Source of the DNA: Cylindrotheca closterium
Taxonomy: Eukaryota; Bacillariophyta; Bacillariophyceae; Bacillariales; Bacillariaceae
Reading direction: 5' to 3'
DNA length: 64,000 nucleotides
NCBI GenBank assembly: GCA_933822405.4
Contig: CAKOGP040002424.1
Coordinates: 310,395 to 374,394 of the forward strand
The notes under the pieces are model-generated. The model saw only the letters and a list, made by a program, of their open reading frames with translations. It made no database searches and was not told the DNA's origin. Below are positions 60,755-64,000 of the stretch, piece by piece. The stretch's first letter is position 1; every line of letters begins with the position of its first letter. A program made the translations under genes and the position numbers.

Positions 60755-61582
60755 TCATGGCTGCGGAATGTAGCTTGGGTGAGAGTGTACCCCCATCTTG
60801 CAAACTTTTTCAATGACGTCAAAGCATTTGTCGAGATCAAACACATCTTTTGTATCCTTGGTACTTCTCAAACTACTTTCCATGTCAATCCAAATGTCTC
60901 GTCCTTGACCCGCTACCAGAACGTCTTCCAAAACTTTTTCCACATTGCTGGGTCCGATGCCACCCGCATATCCAATATCGTATTCATCAGGTGGATTTGG
61001 CCAGGATGATGCTAGGACTCCTGTTCCTTTGGACTCGTCGACAAGCATTGTGACATTTTTGGGGAGATAGCCAGCCTTTCCTGCCGTGTCACTGTCTAGT
61101 TTCAATAGCCCCTCCCAAAGAGGTTGAGTTTCGGCGTTCTTTTGCAAAATAAACTCCAAACCAGGTAGTTCTGAGACAGTTTTAGCAAATATTTCCACTG
61201 ATTCTGCCAGTCGAGATGTATCCACACCATTGACAGCCGTTGCATTGATTTGCACTCGTTGAAATCCAAGGTTTTCAATCTTGACCAAGAATTCTTGCTT
61301 CCCTTCCAGAACCTCATTGACCCGCGCTCCACAAAGATGTGCCGCGAGCCTCATTGTGCCTCCAGAGGACGCGGAAACCTTGCTCAATTCGTCGACCCAT
61401 TCCGCCGAGGCATACCGTGGCTCTCCTTCCTTGTCCGGTCGAAACAAAACTCCAAATTCGACAAATGGATAGGAATGGCTGATAACTCCCAACATTCGGG
61501 GACTAACAGAATTATCAGCACCACAAAATCCTAGCGCCCGAAGCTTGGTTGTTTTAGCTCTCTTGCTGTCTGGAGGTGTCAT
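60755..61582 (-). CDS. TIM-barrel protein resembling phosphoribosylanthranilate isomerase
   Basis: An intronless 275-residue protein. Visible elements are FGVLFRPDKEG, MRLAAHLCGARVNEVLEG, FQRVQINATAVNGVD, LEFILQKNAETQPLWEGLL, KNVTMLVDESKGTGVLASSWP, and the phosphate-binding-like GYAGGIGPSNVEKVLEDVL, followed by IWIDMESSLR. Order and spacing fit a beta/alpha barrel; the GGIGPSNV stretch recalls the phosphate loop of TrpF-type enzymes (GGLNPENV). The usual TrpF start KICG is replaced by a longer N-terminus with GFCGADNSV, so a different substrate is likely. It converges on the IQ gene, 78 bp away. Confidence 0.8.
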   Translation of the reverse strand: MTPPDSKRAKTTKLRALGFCGADNSVSPRMLGVISHSYPFVEFGVLFRPDKEGEPRYASAEWVDELSKVSASSGGTMRLAAHLCGARVNEVLEGKQEFLVKIENLGFQRVQINATAVNGVDTSRLAESVEIFAKTVSELPGLEFILQKNAETQPLWEGLLKLDSDTAGKAGYLPKNVTMLVDESKGTGVLASSWPNPPDEYDIGYAGGIGPSNVEKVLEDVLVAGQGRDIWIDMESSLRSTKDTKDVFDLDKCFDVIEKVCKMGVHSHPSYIPQP

Positions 61583-61933
61583 GATAGTTGCAGTAGAGTG
61601 TTGCCTGTATTATTGTGGATCGATCATCATCAAATTGTTCTTGTTCGGATTCTCATCTTGCGACACGAACGTCAGACTTTATTAGAGGGATTGATTAGAT
61701 TAGATTGATCATCCTGGACTCAATCGACCAAATGGACTTGATCATTTTTTAGCTTTTTGTTTTGGATTCATTCATTCTATCACTGTTAGTTGTACTGTAG
61801 TGCGGGTGCTTGCTGTTGTACATTATTCCCAAAAAGGTATCCAATCTACTGTTTCCTAGTAGCATTTCGTTGTTTGTATTTTTTATAAGAGCTATTTGCT
61901 TTTTTTTTAGTACTGTTGTTTCCCTGGTGGTGA
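61583..61933. other. Intergenic region of 351 bp
   Basis: Between two minus-strand genes, with repeated TTAGATTAGATTGATCATC-like words near 61697 and poly-T stretches. No gene is supported. Confidence 0.6.
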
Positions 61934-63475
61934 CTAAATTTCAATCACATCCGCCAAGGCTTCGGGATCAGCCTCGGCTTGTGCAATCATTTCCTTTCCT
62001 TCTTTGGAGAAGTGACTTTCGATTGCCGCCAACACATCCACCGATTTGGCATCATCCACCAGACTAATGGCAGTACCCTTGCGCCCGAATCGTCCCGTAC
62101 GTCCGATACGATGCAAATACGTCTCAAAGTCAGGGTTGTTGTCCCTGTCTAGAGGAGGATCATAGTTGATGACCAAACAGACATTATCGACATCCACTCC
62201 ACGAGCCAAGACATTTGTAGTCACCAAGACATTGGACTTTCCCATTCGGAAATCATCCATAGTGGAGTCACGTTCTTCTGGAAGCAGTCTACCATGAAGA
62301 ACGGAACAAGTATATCCATTTTCCTCCAACGATCGGTGTACCTTGTTAGCATTATCGACAGTGGCAACAAAAATGATGGATTGACCAATGGTCAATAAAC
62401 TATAGATATCGGCAAGGAACTCGATTTTTCCTCCGTCGTAGTTTCTTGTATCGATCCATAATTGTTTGATAATATCCAAAACCTACAATATGAGACGAAA
62501 AGGAAAGGGCAAAAGTGAGATACTACAGTAGTCCAGACAGCCAAAGGTGAATTCATGTTGCCTTTCCATTATTCCTGCAACAAATGCTCTTCAAGACAAG
62601 CTGAAACTTACCAATGATTCCTCACTCTCAATGAGAATTTTGTCGGCTTTGTAAATCATCTTGTCCGCAAATTGTACGACATCTTTGGGGAAGGTAGCGG
62701 AAAACAAAAGAGATTGACAATACTTGGGCATATGCTTCTTGATCAATAGTGAATTGGCCCGATGTCCTCCTTCTGCCACCATATTGTCGGCTTCGTCCAG
62801 AACAAAGACCTTGATGGTCTTGGCATTGATCTTTTTGTTTTTCAACCACGCGACAATCTTTCCGGGAGTTCCAATGACAATGTGTGCCACGAGTTTTTGT
62901 CCCTTTTCTATGTCTGTTCCCTTGATGGCCAATTGGATTTTGAGGCCCACCATGTTGGCCGCCATGGGACGCACCGCCTTTTCAAAAATTTGGATGGCCA
63001 ATTCTCGACTCGGCGTCACACACAAGGCCTGCGTCGTGGGTGGTTCATCGACCACTGTCCGGTACAACATTCCCACAGTGAACGCAGCCGTCTTTCCACT
63101 ACCCGACTGGGCTTGTCCAATAAGGTTGCGAGGAGGATCGGCAAGAATGCGCGGCAAGGCCTCTTCTTGAATGGCAGACGGCCGGTCAAATCCCATGGCG
63201 AAAATAGCATCGAGCAAGTGTTTGGGCAAATTGAGCTCTTGGAATGTTTTGGCGCCACTTAGATGACTTTGATGGTCGTCGGATTGAATCACCTTCAATC
63301 GTTCTCCAGTGCTTTGTTTTTGTCGTTCCAAGGCTAGCTTTTGGAGTCGCTTGGTAAGCTCTTCGCTCTCTTCGCGTTTTTTCTTGGCTTCGACTGCTTT
63401 GTCCTCTTCAGGCGCTTTGGCTTCTTCTGCTGGTGGTGGTGGTTTAGTTTCTGGTGTTTCTTCCTTGGTCGCCAT
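61934..63475 (-). CDS. DBP5: DEAD-box RNA helicase Dbp5/DDX19
   Basis: Exons 63475-62612 and 62482-61934 (129-bp intron, phase 0) give 470 residues. It is the mRNA-export helicase that remodels mRNPs at the nuclear pore with Gle1. An acidic/basic N-terminal extension precedes the Q motif (GFDRPSAIQEEALP), motif I GQAQSGSGKTAAF near residue 123, PSRELA, GTPGK, DEAD in VFVLDEADNM near 226, SAT in LLFSATFP, ARGVDVDNV, and HRIGRTGRFGRKG. The phrases PRNLIGQAQSGSGKT and VINYDPPLDRDNNPDFETY are characteristic of Dbp5 rather than eIF4A. The length is normal for the family. Confidence 0.96.
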
Positions 63476-63741
63476 GATGCTATTGATTGCTTTGGTCTAT
63501 TGGTCTATTGCTCTTCTGTTCTCTTCTCTTACTTGGAAGTGTTTGTGTTGGTGTTTGTGTGATTGCCAATCAAACTTACTTTTGGTTTCTAGACACGTTG
63601 ATCAAACGTGGAAGAAAATCCTTTGGTTTCTACGTAGTCGTTGCGTAGGCTCAGTACTAATTAATTCGAATAACGGCTAGAACAATTCGCAAACGTATTT
63701 ATTTCAATGTTTCGCTCGATTGACACCATCGAGTGTTCGAA

Positions 63742-63812
63742 GCATTCATAGTTTAGTGGTAAAATATCTGCCTTCCAAGCAGATGTCCCGGGTTCGATTC
63801 CCGGTGAATGCA
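63742..63812 (+). tRNA. tRNA-Gly (UCC)
   Basis: A full cloverleaf: acceptor GCATTCA/TGAATGC, short D arm with AGTTTAGTGGTAAAA, anticodon stem TCTGC/GCAGA with loop CTTCCAA (anticodon TCC), T arm CCGGG TTCGATT CCCGG, discriminator A, then a T8 terminator. No intron. Confidence 0.96.
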
Positions 63813-63977
63813 TTTTTTTTGATTGGTTGGCTGCTAGCCGACATTTTTGCAGGCGACAAAAACACAAATCCCTATTTGCATTGTCTACCACTGTTAGATT
63901 GACATCCCATCCTCTCCTCTCCTTTTTCCCATTCTTTTTGACAATCTATTTCATTCCTTTCGAATATTTCAAAAACC

Positions 63978-64000
63978 ATGAGCCTACCCATCCCCTCTAC
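63978..64000 (+). CDS. Possible start of a gene cut by the window edge
   Basis: An ATG in good context (AAAACCATGA) opens a frame MSLPIPS to the end of the window. The preceding 160 bp is pyrimidine-rich and T-rich, as upstream of other starts. Too short to test. Confidence 0.25.

Overview
The window reads as nuclear DNA of a photosynthetic stramenopile, most likely a diatom. Genes are closely packed on both strands and mostly intron-poor, with GT-AG introns of about 60-130 bp (one of 310 bp). Two proteins begin with a signal peptide followed by a phenylalanine at the presumed cleavage point (SWAF, NSFA), the hallmark of import into a complex red-lineage plastid. Acidic, Ser-rich and Gln-rich low-complexity tracts are common. 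Nothing looks bacterial, viral or organellar, and there is no CRISPR array or intact transposon.

Layout. 1-9.8 kb: a large helical protein running off the left edge (possibly Urb2-like), an SR-rich CLK/LAMMER kinase, a Gln-rich protein with an AP2-like segment, a 1.9-kb gene-poor gap, and a tiny two-helix membrane protein. 9.9-25.5 kb: a SNF2-type lobe with degenerate ATPase motifs, a kinesin-light-chain-like TPR protein, a CNNM/CBS ion transporter, a RecQ helicase carrying GRF and SAP domains, and a DTW-domain tRNA-modifying enzyme whose 3' end is tandemly duplicated. 25.5-37.4 kb: a Patched/Dispatched-type sterol-sensing-domain protein, a coiled-coil protein, a RING-like/MYND protein, a zinc-finger-like protein, and a GPI-anchored-looking quinoprotein sugar dehydrogenase. 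37.6-45.1 kb: three tandem intronless paralogues of a DMT-type transporter with a long acidic N-terminus. 45.2-64 kb: a secreted unknown, a cyclophilin, condensin SMC2, a plastid NAD(P)-binding protein, VAC14, tRNA-Leu(UAG), a plastid DNL zinc-finger protein, a SPOUT methyltransferase, an IQ-repeat protein, a TIM-barrel protein, the mRNA-export helicase Dbp5/DDX19, tRNA-Gly(UCC), and possibly the start of another gene.

Most genes are housekeeping (splicing control, ribosome and tRNA biogenesis, condensin, mRNA export, endosomal lipid kinase scaffold) and do not form one pathway. The less ordinary items are the degenerate SNF2 lobe, the GRF-SAP-RecQ fusion, the DMT triplication, the recent 260-bp tandem duplication, and dense clusters of the palindrome GTAC in gene-free DNA. 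Exon boundaries were placed by eye from splice consensus, reading frame and family conservation.
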